Shown piece after piece: positions 35,710-44,463 of a stretch of DNA of 64,000 nucleotides. This stretch comes from Kushneria aurantia DSM 21353. GTDB taxonomy: Bacteria > Pseudomonadota > Gammaproteobacteria > Pseudomonadales > Halomonadaceae. Under the pieces are notes generated by a model. That model saw only the letters and a list, made by a program, of their open reading frames with translations. It was not told where the DNA came from and did not search any database. The DNA is taken from the NCBI RefSeq assembly GCF_000382245.1, contig NZ_KB907868.1:62001-126000 (forward strand). The letters run 5' to 3'. A program made the position numbers and the translations under genes. Each line of letters starts with the position of its first letter. Within the stretch, counting starts at the first letter, position 1.

Positions 35710-36849
35710 ATGGGGAACAAAACGCAGTGGCTATGGCGGGTGCTGGGGGGCAGCTCGAACTCGCCGGCACAGCGTATGCACTGTCTGTTTATATTCGCCG
35801 GCGCCTGCGGGCTGTTGCTGAGTGTGATGGTCAGTTGCGCGCTGCAGATCATTCCCATCTTTCATGCGATATTTTTGGGCGCGGTGGCCGTGCTGGGGTT
35901 TGCGGCCTGGTGGCGTGCCCGCCGGGGGCAAAACGCCCAGCGTCTGGCCTGGTTGATGTCCGCTCTGGTGGTGGGCGTGGTACTGCCGGTGCACTGGTTT
36001 TTCAATTACGGCATTGAAGGCCCGGGGCTGCTGCTTTATCTACTTCTGGCCGCCTATCTGCTGAGCACCATGCGCTTTACGGTGACAAGACGCTGGCTGA
36101 TGGCCGGGGGCTTCGTGCTGATACCCGCGTTGCTGGTGGCGGCCGAAGGGGCCGGCTTGGTTGAAATCGCCGACTACCGAGCGCCTCAGCAGAAAATGGC
36201 GGATCTCTTTATCACCTACTGCATCTGCCTGGTGCTGCTTTATGTTCTGATGACCGGCCATCGGCAGCGTCTTTTGCGGGAAAAGCGACGCTTGCGCCGG
36301 TTCGCGGCCCGCATGCGCGAACAGGCGCGCCGCGACAGCCTGACCGGGCTGCTGAACCATGCTGCTTTCCACGACCATCTTGACCGCTGTCTCGAACGCT
36401 ATCGCAGCGGTGGCAAGCCGGTGACGCTGCTGCTCTATGACCTCGATCATTTCAAGAGCATCAACGATACCCATGGGCATCCCTACGGCGATGAAGTGCT
36501 GCGTCACTTCGTCGCGCTGCTTCAGGCGGTCGCGCACGATCAGGAGATTGCCCTGGGCCGCTACGGCGGCGAGGAGTTCTGCGTGCTGCTTTGCGGTGAG
36601 GACATGGGCGCCGACAGCTTTGACAGGGCGCTGCGCCAGCGTGCCGAGAGGCTCCCTGCGAGGCATGGGGTGATCGCCTTCAGCGGCGGTAGCGTGAAGG
36701 TCGAGATCAGCGACCACACTGCTGCACTTTTCGAGCGCGCCGACAGGGCGCTCTATCGTGCCAAGCGAGAGGGCCGTAATCGGCTCGAAAAGGAGAGACG
36801 ATCCGCGACGCTTTGTCAGCCGGCCAACGATGCCGCCAGCAGTGCCTGA
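35710..36849 (+). CDS. Membrane-anchored diguanylate cyclase (GGDEF)
   Basis: The 379-residue protein has about six membrane segments in residues 20-190, a basic linker (REKRRLRRFAARMREQARRD), then a GGDEF domain. The active site is GGEEF at 286-290, with the metal-binding DLDHFKSINDTHGHPYGDEVL block intact, so it should make cyclic-di-GMP. The usual RxxD inhibitory site before the active loop is absent, so product feedback through that site is not expected. The N-terminal membrane sensor is of unknown ligand. A GGGGAAGG abuts the ATG, an unusually short spacing, so a start further in is possible. Confidence 0.88.
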   Translation: MGNKTQWLWRVLGGSSNSPAQRMHCLFIFAGACGLLLSVMVSCALQIIPIFHAIFLGAVAVLGFAAWWRARRGQNAQRLAWLMSALVVGVVLPVHWFFNYGIEGPGLLLYLLLAAYLLSTMRFTVTRRWLMAGGFVLIPALLVAAEGAGLVEIADYRAPQQKMADLFITYCICLVLLYVLMTGHRQRLLREKRRLRRFAARMREQARRDSLTGLLNHAAFHDHLDRCLERYRSGGKPVTLLLYDLDHFKSINDTHGHPYGDEVLRHFVALLQAVAHDQEIALGRYGGEEFCVLLCGEDMGADSFDRALRQRAERLPARHGVIAFSGGSVKVEISDHTAALFERADRALYRAKREGRNRLEKERRSATLCQPANDAASSA

Positions 36850-36869
36850 ACCGCCAACACGCGCCACGG

Positions 36870-37709
36870 TCAGCGTGCGTCGACAATGCGAAAGCGGGCG
36901 TTGACCAGACAGTAACCGCCATAGGCGATCAGACCCAGCGCTACCGCCATCAGCAGCCAGCGGCCGAAGGGCTGCTCGGCGAGTATTCGTAGCGCACCGC
37001 CGAGTCCGCGGGCCTCGTCAGGATCGGTCTGTAGTGCGGCAAGACACAGAAATCCCGCAATAATAATGAAGACAAGGCCACGGGCGGTAAGGCCGATGCG
37101 TGAGACGGCGTCGGCGACCAGTCGCTGGCGATGACTCATCTCGTTCAGGTGCCAGTTCTTCCGATAGCTGCGCTGCCAGCCGCGCCATATCTGGCGCAGT
37201 CCAACGCCAAAAAAGCCGACGCCTATCACAATCAATAGCAAGACCCCGCCGGGCTGTTGCATCAGCGTGCGTACCTGGCTGCTGGTAGAGCTGGAAATAC
37301 TGTCGACATCAAGAAGCAGCTGGGCGCAGTTGATCGCGATACCGGCGTAAACGGCGCCACTGAGCACATAACCCAGACGCACGGCGATGCCGCGTGCGCT
37401 GCGTCCCTTGTGTTCGGCGTCGAAAAGTGCCTGTACCAGTCGCCAACTGGTGTAGCCACAAAGGCCTGCAGCCAATAAAGCCAGCAGCACACCGCCGAAG
37501 GGCTGGCTGGCCACCTCACGGATTGCCTGAGTGGTGCCACCGCGACGTCCGCCCATGTCGAGGGTGGCCAGGATGGCGAGCCAGCCGATCAGGATATAGA
37601 CCGCGCCCTTGGCGGCGTAGCCGCAGCGTGCTGCCAAAGTGATCAGGGGTTGGGTCGAACGGTGGGGATGTTGCAGCTTTGGCTCCTTGATGCAAAGAGG
37701 TTCAGGCAT
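36870..37709 (-). CDS. DUF1206 membrane protein
   Basis: This 279-residue membrane protein has three repeats of two hydrophobic helices, the DUF1206 layout. Each repeat starts with a similar pattern (AARCGYAAKGAVYILIGWLA, AVRLGYVLSGAVYAGIAINC, VSRIGLTARGLVFIIIAGFL). The function of the family is unknown. The start at 37709 is chosen because the upstream in-frame extension crosses a strong hairpin. It converges with the cyclase gene, 20 bases between stops. Confidence 0.85.
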   Translation of the reverse strand: MPEPLCIKEPKLQHPHRSTQPLITLAARCGYAAKGAVYILIGWLAILATLDMGGRRGGTTQAIREVASQPFGGVLLALLAAGLCGYTSWRLVQALFDAEHKGRSARGIAVRLGYVLSGAVYAGIAINCAQLLLDVDSISSSTSSQVRTLMQQPGGVLLLIVIGVGFFGVGLRQIWRGWQRSYRKNWHLNEMSHRQRLVADAVSRIGLTARGLVFIIIAGFLCLAALQTDPDEARGLGGALRILAEQPFGRWLLMAVALGLIAYGGYCLVNARFRIVDAR

Positions 37710-37723
37710 CCAAGTCTGGCTCA

Positions 37724-37746
37724 AAAAATCGCCGGGAGCGATTTTT
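37724..37746. other. Symmetrical hairpin with A- and T-runs upstream of the DUF1206 gene
   Basis: The arms AAAAATCGC (37724-37732) and GCGATTTTT (37738-37746) pair perfectly around a five-base loop, giving a terminator-like structure in both directions. It lies 15 bases before the DUF1206 start and about 205 before dctP. It could be an attenuator for DUF1206. Nearby bases 37750-37805 hold small hairpins (GCCAC/GTGGC, CGCCAGGGATGG) that resemble the long intergenic repeat. Confidence 0.5.
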
Positions 37747-37951
37747 GACGCCACGCAGTGGCGGCCCATAGGGCGCCCGCCAGGGATGGCAGGGCATAGC
37801 AGTCCGTTAAAGCAACGCCGCAGGTCCGGTGCAAAGTGTGTTAGGTTGTATCTTCGATGTCGCGGGGACAGCGCGGTTTTGTAACATGATTTGACAGAAA
37901 CCGGTCGCTGATCTTTTCTGAAAACGGTAAATAATGACTAAAGGTATCCGT

Positions 37952-38977
37952 ATGCAGATGCGCAAAATCGCAACTGGTGTAATCGCTTTCAGCATGATGG
38001 GCGCTGCTCAATCGGTGCTCGCCGACACTTGGCGCTTCGGCCTCGAGGAGACCGAGGGCAGCGTGCAGTACGAATACGCTCAGGCCTTCAAGCAGCTCAT
38101 CGAAGAGAAAAGCGGTGGCGACGTAACGGTCGAAATCCTGCCCTACGGTGTCTGGGGCTCCAGTTATTCGGCGCTCTACGATGCTATTCAGGGGGGCTCC
38201 ATTCCGCTTTCATTCGGCTCCGGTTTCCTCGGCGGAACCGTACCCGAGAGTCAGCTGATGAACCTCAACTACGTCATGCCGAACGACCAGCTGGAAACGA
38301 CGGAGATTCTCAACTCCGATGCCTTCATGAAAAGCGATGCCTGGCAGCAGTCGTTCCGCGACCGCGATCTGGTGCCGCTGGCCGCGCTGCCCGAGGGCTA
38401 TCAGGTATGGACCGCCAACAAGGCGATTCATACCCCGGCCGATATGCAGGGGCTGCAGATTCGCGTCATGGACAACAGTCTGCTGCGCGCCACTTATGAA
38501 GCCTACGGCGCCTCGCCGATCACCATCGCTTACGGCGAGCTCTACAGCGCGCTGCAGCAGGGTCAGGCCGAGGGCAACATTCAGCCGGTGTGGGCCCACG
38601 AAAACATGGGCTTCTACGAAGTTCAGGACTACATGATCTTCGCCGAGCAGTCGCAGTTCATCGCCAACCTGATCGCCAATCAGGAGTGGTACGAAGGGCT
38701 CTCCGACGAGCAGCAGCAGATGCTCGAGTCGACTATCGACGAGATGGTGCAGAAGGGGCACGACATTCAGACCAACCTCAACGAGGAGCGTCTCAACACC
38801 ATCGAGCAGAACAGCGACATTCAGATCATCCGACTCGATGAGGAGGAGCGTAACCAGTTCCGTGAGCTGGCGCGTCCGATCCGCGATACCTTTGTCGAGA
38901 TGGTCGGTGAGCGCGGCGGTGAAGCGCTCAATATCGTCCTCGACCAGTCGAGCTCCAGCGACAGCAGTTCGCAGTAA
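37952..38977 (+). CDS. dctP: TRAP transporter substrate-binding protein, TeaA-like
   Basis: The 341-residue periplasmic protein has a signal peptide (MQMRKIATGVIAFSMMGAAQ, cleavage after VLA). The TRAP family fingerprint is clear in LQIRVMDNSLLRATYEAYGA and ITIAYGELYSALQQGQAEG. From memory the sequence pattern resembles TeaA, the ectoine-binding protein of Halomonas elongata, including WRFGLEETEGSVQYEYAQAF, so a compatible solute is a possible substrate; this is inference. The start could also be the ATG at 37934. The permease genes lie downstream on the opposite strand, an unusual split. Confidence 0.88.
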   Translation: MQMRKIATGVIAFSMMGAAQSVLADTWRFGLEETEGSVQYEYAQAFKQLIEEKSGGDVTVEILPYGVWGSSYSALYDAIQGGSIPLSFGSGFLGGTVPESQLMNLNYVMPNDQLETTEILNSDAFMKSDAWQQSFRDRDLVPLAALPEGYQVWTANKAIHTPADMQGLQIRVMDNSLLRATYEAYGASPITIAYGELYSALQQGQAEGNIQPVWAHENMGFYEVQDYMIFAEQSQFIANLIANQEWYEGLSDEQQQMLESTIDEMVQKGHDIQTNLNEERLNTIEQNSDIQIIRLDEEERNQFRELARPIRDTFVEMVGERGGEALNIVLDQSSSSDSSSQ

Positions 38978-39023
38978 TCGACGCTATCGGCAGTCGGCGT
39001 CGCCGAACGCTGCTGTAATGCAA

Positions 39024-39054
39024 AACCCGGAAGCTTTCTGCTTCCGGGTTTTTT
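39024..39054. terminator. Strong terminator after dctP
   Basis: The arms AACCCGGAAGC (39024-39034) and GCTTCCGGGTT (39040-39050) pair perfectly, with a T-run following on the plus strand. It stands between the convergent dctP and dctM genes and can serve both. Confidence 0.9.
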
Positions 39055-39090
39055 GTTTGCCTGACAGTTTTATGCGGCTGTGACCGCCAC

Positions 39091-40374
39091 TTATTCACCG
39101 CCCAGCGACGGCAGCAGCAACGAGATCTGCGGGAACAGGATCAGGATCAGGGTCGCCAGCAGCAGAATGAAGATGAAGGGCGGTGTGCCGCGAATCACCT
39201 CCAGGTAGGGGCGACGAAAGACCGCGATGGCGGTAAAGATATCGCAGCCGAAGGGCGGCGTGGCCGAACCAATGGCCGCCTGCAGGGTGACGATCACGCC
39301 GACATGGATGGGATCGAGCCCGGTGGACTGCACCAGTGGCTTGAAGATCGGCACCAGAATCAGGATGACCACGATGGGGTCGACGAACATGCAGCCGATG
39401 AAAAAGGCCGCCGCGATCAGCAGCAGGGCGAGAAACTGATTGTCGCCGATCGAGTCGATCAGCGGGCCGAGAATCTGATTGGGGACGCCGGCGGTGCCCA
39501 TCGCCTGCGAGAAGGCGGCACCGATCGCCACCAGAATAAACACCACGGCAGTGATCAGGCCGGTGGAGAGCGCAAGGATGCCCAGGTCGCGAATCGACAC
39601 CTGACGATAGATCACCACCTCCAGCAGCAGGGCGTAGGCGACGGCCACCGCCGAGGCCTCGACGGCGCTGAAGAAACCGCCGTAAATGCCGCCCACCACC
39701 AGAATCGGAAAGCCCATCGGCAGGATCACCCGCTTGAGCGCCTGGGCGCGTTCACGCCATGTGGCTTTCGGCTCCGGATCGATGCCCTTGAGGCGTGAGT
39801 CGATCCAGCAGTAGAGGGCGAACATCCCCAGAATCAGCACGCCGGGCAGGATACCGGCGAGGAACAGATCGCCGATCGAGGTCTGCATCGCCACGCCGTA
39901 GATGATGAAGCCGATGCTGGGCGGAATCAGCAGCGCCACGTCGCTGGCATTGATAATCAGCGCCAGCGAAAAGGCGTCTGAGTAGCCTTTCTTCAGAAGA
40001 CGCGGGCGCATCGGTCCGCCCATTGCCACCACGGTGGCCTGGGTCGAGCCGGAAACGGCGCCGAACAGCGCACAGGAAGCGGCGGTGGTAATCGGCAGGC
40101 CGCCGCGCAGATGGCGGGTAAAGGCGTCCACCACGTCCAGCAGGCGGTTGGCGGTGTGGCCCTTGGTAAGGATGTCGGCGGCGAAGATGAACATCGGCAC
40201 CGCTGCCAGCACCCAACTGCCAACGCCATTGATCATCCAGCTGACCGCCTGGTCGGGGCCAAAAAAGGTCATGCCGGTGAACATCATGTAGAGCGTGCCG
40301 GCCGCCAGCGGCACCATCATGGGAAAACCCAGCAGCAAAAGCACCAGCATGAGCACGCCAAGACCAATCAGCAT
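39091..40374 (-). CDS. dctM: TRAP transporter large permease
   Basis: The 427-residue protein is the twelve-helix TRAP permease subunit. It has the family blocks PFGCDIFTAIAVFRRP near the C-terminus, GGLPITTAASCALFGAVSGST and FVDPIVVILILVPIFKPLV. It works with the small subunit and the periplasmic binding protein to import a carboxylate-like or compatible solute with Na+. An AAGGA is nine bases upstream of the ATG. It is 50 bases downstream of dctQ on the same strand. Confidence 0.93.
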   Translation of the reverse strand: MLIGLGVLMLVLLLLGFPMMVPLAAGTLYMMFTGMTFFGPDQAVSWMINGVGSWVLAAVPMFIFAADILTKGHTANRLLDVVDAFTRHLRGGLPITTAASCALFGAVSGSTQATVVAMGGPMRPRLLKKGYSDAFSLALIINASDVALLIPPSIGFIIYGVAMQTSIGDLFLAGILPGVLILGMFALYCWIDSRLKGIDPEPKATWRERAQALKRVILPMGFPILVVGGIYGGFFSAVEASAVAVAYALLLEVVIYRQVSIRDLGILALSTGLITAVVFILVAIGAAFSQAMGTAGVPNQILGPLIDSIGDNQFLALLLIAAAFFIGCMFVDPIVVILILVPIFKPLVQSTGLDPIHVGVIVTLQAAIGSATPPFGCDIFTAIAVFRRPYLEVIRGTPPFIFILLLATLILILFPQISLLLPSLGGE

Positions 40375-40424
40375 GGGGGTCGTCCTTGTATTGTGTTGTC
40401 GTTATTGCGGTTCAAAACGCCGTC

Positions 40425-41042
40425 TCAGCCCTGGCGGGCGCTGTCGGACGCGCCATCATCATCCAGTGGCACCTCACTGTGCTCTTCGCGCTCGGTGAGC
40501 GAGCGCCATACACCGGGACTGAGCAGGTTACGCAGCGCCGTCAGTACGTACTGGATACCGGCCAGCGTGAATCCGACCGGCAGTGCGGTATACACCATCC
40601 ATAAGTGAATCTGCAGCGATGCACTGGTACGACCGCGACGGTGAAGCGCCATGACGTATTCGATCGACTTGTAGCAGAAATAGAACATCAACAGTGCGGT
40701 ACCCAGGCAGATCACGATTAAAAGCGTCTTGCGGGCGCGGCCGCGCAGCTGTTCGTAGAAGGCGGACATGCTGATATGACGTGCGTGGCGCGCACCGTAG
40801 CCAACGCCGATGAAGGTGATCACCACGATCAGCATTTCGGTGATTTCGTAGGTGCCGGCGATGCCCTGACCGAAGAAGATATTGCCCACCACATGAGCGC
40901 TCATCAAAAACGCCATGAAGAGGATGGCGCCGCCGATCAGGGTACGTTCGACCACGCCCAGCAGCCGGTCAAGCGCCAGCAGTGACTTCAACAGACCCCC
41001 CGTGCGTCGCTTGTCCTCCGGTGTTGAATCGGTCTGGTTCAT
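40425..41042 (-). CDS. dctQ: TRAP transporter small permease
   Basis: The 205-residue protein has four membrane segments and the DctQ pattern (GVVERTLIGGAILFMAFLMS, TYEITEMLIVVITFIGVGYG and HISMSAFYEQLRGRARK). Its N- and C-terminal tails are charged. It is the first gene of the dctQ-dctM pair. The binding-protein gene dctP, usually first in a P-Q-M operon, lies on the other side of dctM in the opposite orientation. Confidence 0.9.
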   Translation of the reverse strand: MNQTDSTPEDKRRTGGLLKSLLALDRLLGVVERTLIGGAILFMAFLMSAHVVGNIFFGQGIAGTYEITEMLIVVITFIGVGYGARHARHISMSAFYEQLRGRARKTLLIVICLGTALLMFYFCYKSIEYVMALHRRGRTSASLQIHLWMVYTALPVGFTLAGIQYVLTALRNLLSPGVWRSLTEREEHSEVPLDDDGASDSARQG

Positions 41043-41148
41043 GGGATTTTATCCTTGTGGTTGTTTGGGCATTTCAGAAGAGGATGTCACCCGGGCCCTT
41101 TATCTCTTCTTTTATAGCAAGTGGGATGCGGCGATTACCAGCGATGCG

Positions 41149-42807
41149 TCACTGTGTTCTCGAAGTCAGCGCCATTTCTACAAGGTCCAGTTCGTGGACC
41201 AGCCGGCGCAGGGTGTCGTCGTCAATACGATGTGCGGCACGCAGGCGGTAGTACTCATGGCGCTCGGCGCGCAGCGCCTCCAGCCGCGCCTGACGTGAAA
41301 AGCGCTGATCGAGTTCGTGGCGTTCGGAGCGGGCGCGCTGATCGTCGATGGTCATCAGGTTGCGGTAGTAGCCGATCATACGTGTGCTGGTGTCGGTTAG
41401 TACGCTGCGCTCGAGTTCGCCGGTGTGACGCTCGGCGGCCTCCTCATGCCACCTCTCGATCGCTCTGATGGCGGTCTGGAAAGCGCGCTGGCGCGCCTCG
41501 CTGATCTCCTCCTGGCGCCAGTTCTCGCCGGAATAGTCGAGGCCGCGTAGCAACAGCGGCAGCCCCAGGCTCCCCAGCAGCAGGGTCAGGAGAATGACGC
41601 CGGTGGCCAGAAAGACCACCAGTTCTCTCCCGGGCAGGGCACTGCCGTCGGGCAGTGCCAGCGGCAGCGACAGGGCGGCGGCCAGAGTAATGGTGCCGCG
41701 AATGCCGGCCAGTGTGCCGATGCTGGTGACGCGCGTTGAAAAGGGCACTTGAACGGCGCGCCGTCGTCGCCGCGAAAGTCGCGACAGCCAGATAGCGCCA
41801 CCGATCCAGAAAAAGCGCAGTACCAGCAGCACCGCGGTGATAGCGCCGACATACAGCAGCAGCTCGCCGAGGGTGAAGCCCTGGCTATCGCGCAGCGATA
41901 CAGAGATGGCGCCGCCGATGATATTGGGCAGCTGTAGCCCCAGTACGATGAAGACCAGCGCATTGAGCAGAAAGGTCAGCATCTCCCAGAAATGGTTGAG
42001 CTGCATGCGTGTCTGGCTCTGGGCATGGCGCTTGAGTTCGGTGCGATTGATGGTGATGCCGGCGGCCACGGCGGCCAGAATGCCGGAGCCGCCCAGACGG
42101 TCGGCAACCAGGTAGGTGGCGAAAGGTACGACCAGCATCAGTAGTACGATCTCGATGGAAGACTCGACACCGCGTTTGTCGAGCAACAACCGTCTCAGGG
42201 TAGAGAAGATAAAGGCCAGGGCAGTGCCCACGGCGACCCCGATGGCGGTCATCAGCATGAAATCGAGCGAGGCCTGCCCGATCGAGAAGCTGCCGGTCAT
42301 TATGGCGGCCACAGCGAACTTGAGCGCGACCAGGCCGGAGGCGTCGTTCATCAGCGACTCGCCGTCGAGAATGTGCATCAACCGTGCCGGCATGCCCAGA
42401 CGGCCTGAAATGGCGGCGACCGCTACTGCGTCGGTGGGCGAAACGATGGCCGCCAGCGCAAAACAGACGGCAGGTGGCAGGCCGGGCAGCAGCCAGTGAA
42501 TGAAGAGCCCCAGCAGCACCACGGTAAACAGCACCAGGCCCACCGCCAGTGCGATAATGGGGTGTCGCAGCGACATCAGTTCGCGCTGTGGAAAACGCCA
42601 CGCTTCGGCAAAGAGTAGCGGTGGCACGAACAGCAGCATGAAGGTGCCGGGATGGAGTGGAACCTGTAGCGGCGAGAAGGGCAGCGCCAGCAGGGCGCCG
42701 GTGCCGATCTGCATCAAAGGCAGCGGCAACCAGTTGATAAAGCGCGATGCAACACCGGTAAGCGCCGCGGTCAGCACCAGTGTCAGAGCCAGCAGAATAA
42801 TCGACAT
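41149..42807 (-). CDS. CPA1-family Na+/H+ antiporter
   Basis: The 552-residue protein has about twelve membrane segments followed by a cytoplasmic tail of about 140 residues that is charged and helical. The CPA1 core is seen in IVSPTDAVAVAAISGRLGMP and LMNDASGLVALKFAVAA, which contain the ion-binding aspartate region (ND). Such proteins exchange Na+ (or K+) for H+, which fits a salt-tolerant host. The start at 42807 (MSIILLALTLVL) gives the first helix at once; longer in-frame sequence upstream is not needed. Confidence 0.9.
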   Translation of the reverse strand: MSIILLALTLVLTAALTGVASRFINWLPLPLMQIGTGALLALPFSPLQVPLHPGTFMLLFVPPLLFAEAWRFPQRELMSLRHPIIALAVGLVLFTVVLLGLFIHWLLPGLPPAVCFALAAIVSPTDAVAVAAISGRLGMPARLMHILDGESLMNDASGLVALKFAVAAIMTGSFSIGQASLDFMLMTAIGVAVGTALAFIFSTLRRLLLDKRGVESSIEIVLLMLVVPFATYLVADRLGGSGILAAVAAGITINRTELKRHAQSQTRMQLNHFWEMLTFLLNALVFIVLGLQLPNIIGGAISVSLRDSQGFTLGELLLYVGAITAVLLVLRFFWIGGAIWLSRLSRRRRRAVQVPFSTRVTSIGTLAGIRGTITLAAALSLPLALPDGSALPGRELVVFLATGVILLTLLLGSLGLPLLLRGLDYSGENWRQEEISEARQRAFQTAIRAIERWHEEAAERHTGELERSVLTDTSTRMIGYYRNLMTIDDQRARSERHELDQRFSRQARLEALRAERHEYYRLRAAHRIDDDTLRRLVHELDLVEMALTSRTQ

Positions 42808-42937
42808 TGAAAGAGTCCGTTCCACGCCATGGCCGGTAAAGGGAGCCATAAGGGCTACCCTGTTTGCGACCACGGTCAGGCGCCCGGGTTTCATGCCAGG
42901 CGTCGCCGGGTAGGTGGCTCGGCGGCAGGTGCATATG

Positions 42938-42964
42938 AAAACGGCGCCTCACGAAGAGACGCCG
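42938..42964 (-). terminator. Terminator after the DJ-1/PfpI genes
   Basis: The arms CGGCGCCTC (42942-42950) and GAGACGCCG (42956-42964) pair over nine positions (one G-U) and read on the minus strand into four T. It lies 40 bases beyond the stop of the first DJ-1/PfpI gene. Confidence 0.75.
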
Positions 42965-43004
42965 GCTTCTTTGGGGCTGGCGGCGGACCGCCCATCAGTG
43001 TCGA

Positions 43005-43565
43005 TCAGGCGTGCTGATGACGGTGGCGGCCTTCCTTGATCTCTTCGATCAGCTTGTTGTTGAAGGCGTGCAGGTCAGCCGGCGTACGGCTGGTGACAAA
43101 GGCGCTGTCGCATACCACTTCGCTGTCTTCCCACTGCGCGCCGGCGTTTTTCAGATCCTGAGCAATGGAGTGCACCGAGGTCAGGCGACGGCCTTCGACC
43201 ACCTCGGCGTTGATCAGAATCCAGGCCGCGTGGCAGATCGCGCCGACCGGCTTGCCGGCCTTGAAGAAGTCGCGCACGAAAGTGAGCGCCTTCTCGTTGA
43301 GGCGCAGCTCATCGGGATTGAAGAGGCCGCCCGGCAGTACAAGCGCGAAGTAGTCGTCGGCGCTCACTTCCTCAAGCACGCGGTCGACCGGATACTCCTT
43401 GCCCCAATCGGTCTCTGCCCAGGCGACAATGCCGTGCTTTTTGGGTGCCACGATATGGACTTCGATGCTCTGTGCTTCCAGTGCCTTTTTGGGTTCGGCA
43501 AGCTCCGACTCCTCGAAGCCGTCGGTGGCCAGAATGGCGACTCTGGTGCCCTTGAGTTCGGTCAT
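43005..43565 (-). CDS. DJ-1/PfpI family protein, copy 1
   Basis: The 186-residue protein has the DJ-1/PfpI fold with nucleophile C111 in AICHAAW, H112 next to it, and the acidic partner in TDGFEESEL. Related proteins include stress-induced chaperones, deglycases and PfpI protease; which of these applies is not decided by sequence. It ends in KEGRHRHQHA, a histidine-rich tail shared with copy 2. It is about 60 bases downstream of copy 2 on the same strand. Confidence 0.9.
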   Translation of the reverse strand: MTELKGTRVAILATDGFEESELAEPKKALEAQSIEVHIVAPKKHGIVAWAETDWGKEYPVDRVLEEVSADDYFALVLPGGLFNPDELRLNEKALTFVRDFFKAGKPVGAICHAAWILINAEVVEGRRLTSVHSIAQDLKNAGAQWEDSEVVCDSAFVTSRTPADLHAFNNKLIEEIKEGRHRHQHA

Positions 43566-43628
43566 TGAAACACTCCTTGTTCCCTTTGTAGTCGCGATAA
43601 AATAGCGTGATACGGCAAGAGCGGGTGC

Positions 43629-44192
43629 TCAGGCGTGCTGGTGGCGATGACGGCCTTCGCGCATCTCTTCGATCAGCTTGCTGCAGAAGGCGTCAAGATC
43701 GGCCGGCTTGCGGCTGGTGACAAAGGCGCTGTCGCAGACCACCTCGCTGTCTTCCCACTTCGCGCCGGCGTTTTCCAGATCCTTGCGCAGCGAAGGGATA
43801 GAGGTCATGCGACGGCCATCGACGACGCCGGCATTGATCAGCGTCCAGGCGGCGTGGCAGATGGCGGCCACCGGCTTGCCCTCTTCGAAGAAGCCGCGTG
43901 CGAAGGTCAACGCTTTTTCGTGGGTACGCAGGCTGTCGGGGTTGAGCACGCCGCCCGGGAGTACCAGCGCGAAGTAGTCGTGAGAGCTGACTTCATCGAG
44001 GCTTTTGTGGACCGGATACTCGTCGCCCCATCGGGTTTCGGCCCAGGCGCGAATATCGCCCCGTTCGGGGGCTACCACATGCACTTCGCAGCCCTCGGCT
44101 TCCAGGGTTGCTCTGGGCACTGCAAGTTCCGACTCTTCAAAGCCATGTGTGGCCATGATGGCAACACGAACGCCTACCAGATCCTGACTCAT
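43629..44192 (-). CDS. DJ-1/PfpI family protein, copy 2
   Basis: The 187-residue paralog of the neighbouring gene has nucleophile C112 in AICHAAW and the same acidic block HGFEESEL. The two proteins are co-linear, without gaps apart from the N-terminus, and both end in EGRHRHQHA. The pair is a tandem duplication that has diverged well beyond silent changes, so it is not recent. Copy 2 is first in the transcript. The 271-base region upstream holds an intergenic repeat. Confidence 0.9.
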   Translation of the reverse strand: MSQDLVGVRVAIMATHGFEESELAVPRATLEAEGCEVHVVAPERGDIRAWAETRWGDEYPVHKSLDEVSSHDYFALVLPGGVLNPDSLRTHEKALTFARGFFEEGKPVAAICHAAWTLINAGVVDGRRMTSIPSLRKDLENAGAKWEDSEVVCDSAFVTSRKPADLDAFCSKLIEEMREGRHRHQHA

Positions 44193-44310
44193 GTATTACC
44201 CCAATCCTTTGGTGGTTGATGTGTCCTGCTTAGATTGGTGCTATCGAAGTCGCGGTTTTTCAAGGGACGGCGCCCTGAAACGTATTTTCAAGGTACGAGA
44301 GGTAACGAGG

Positions 44311-44405
44311 CCGAGAGCAGGTTGAAGCAAGGGTCTTTCGCCATGGATGGTGAAAGTAGCGCCCAGGGATGGGTTTACAGCGCCCTTGCGGAAACCTGCT
44401 CGCGG
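44311..44405. repeat. Complex hairpin intergenic repeat, long copy
   Basis: Outer arms CCGAGAGCAGGTT (44311-44323) and AACCTGCTCGCGG (44393-44405) enclose a second pair, GCAAGGG and CCCTTGC, and an inner hairpin CTTTCGCCAT/ATGGTGAAAG. The layout is a three-level stem. Related elements lie at 1048-1122, 49612-49735 and, as a half copy, 11568-11580. Confidence 0.8.
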
Positions 44406-44463
44406 TGCAGCAGCCGTTTTGAAATCGGCGGCGCCATCCTCTCTACCCCACCTTCATGACGCC

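Noticed and set aside
35710-36849. GGDEF protein as output of the chemosensory operon
   Set aside because: It lies over 5 kb away in a different transcript, with unrelated genes between, and has its own membrane sensor.
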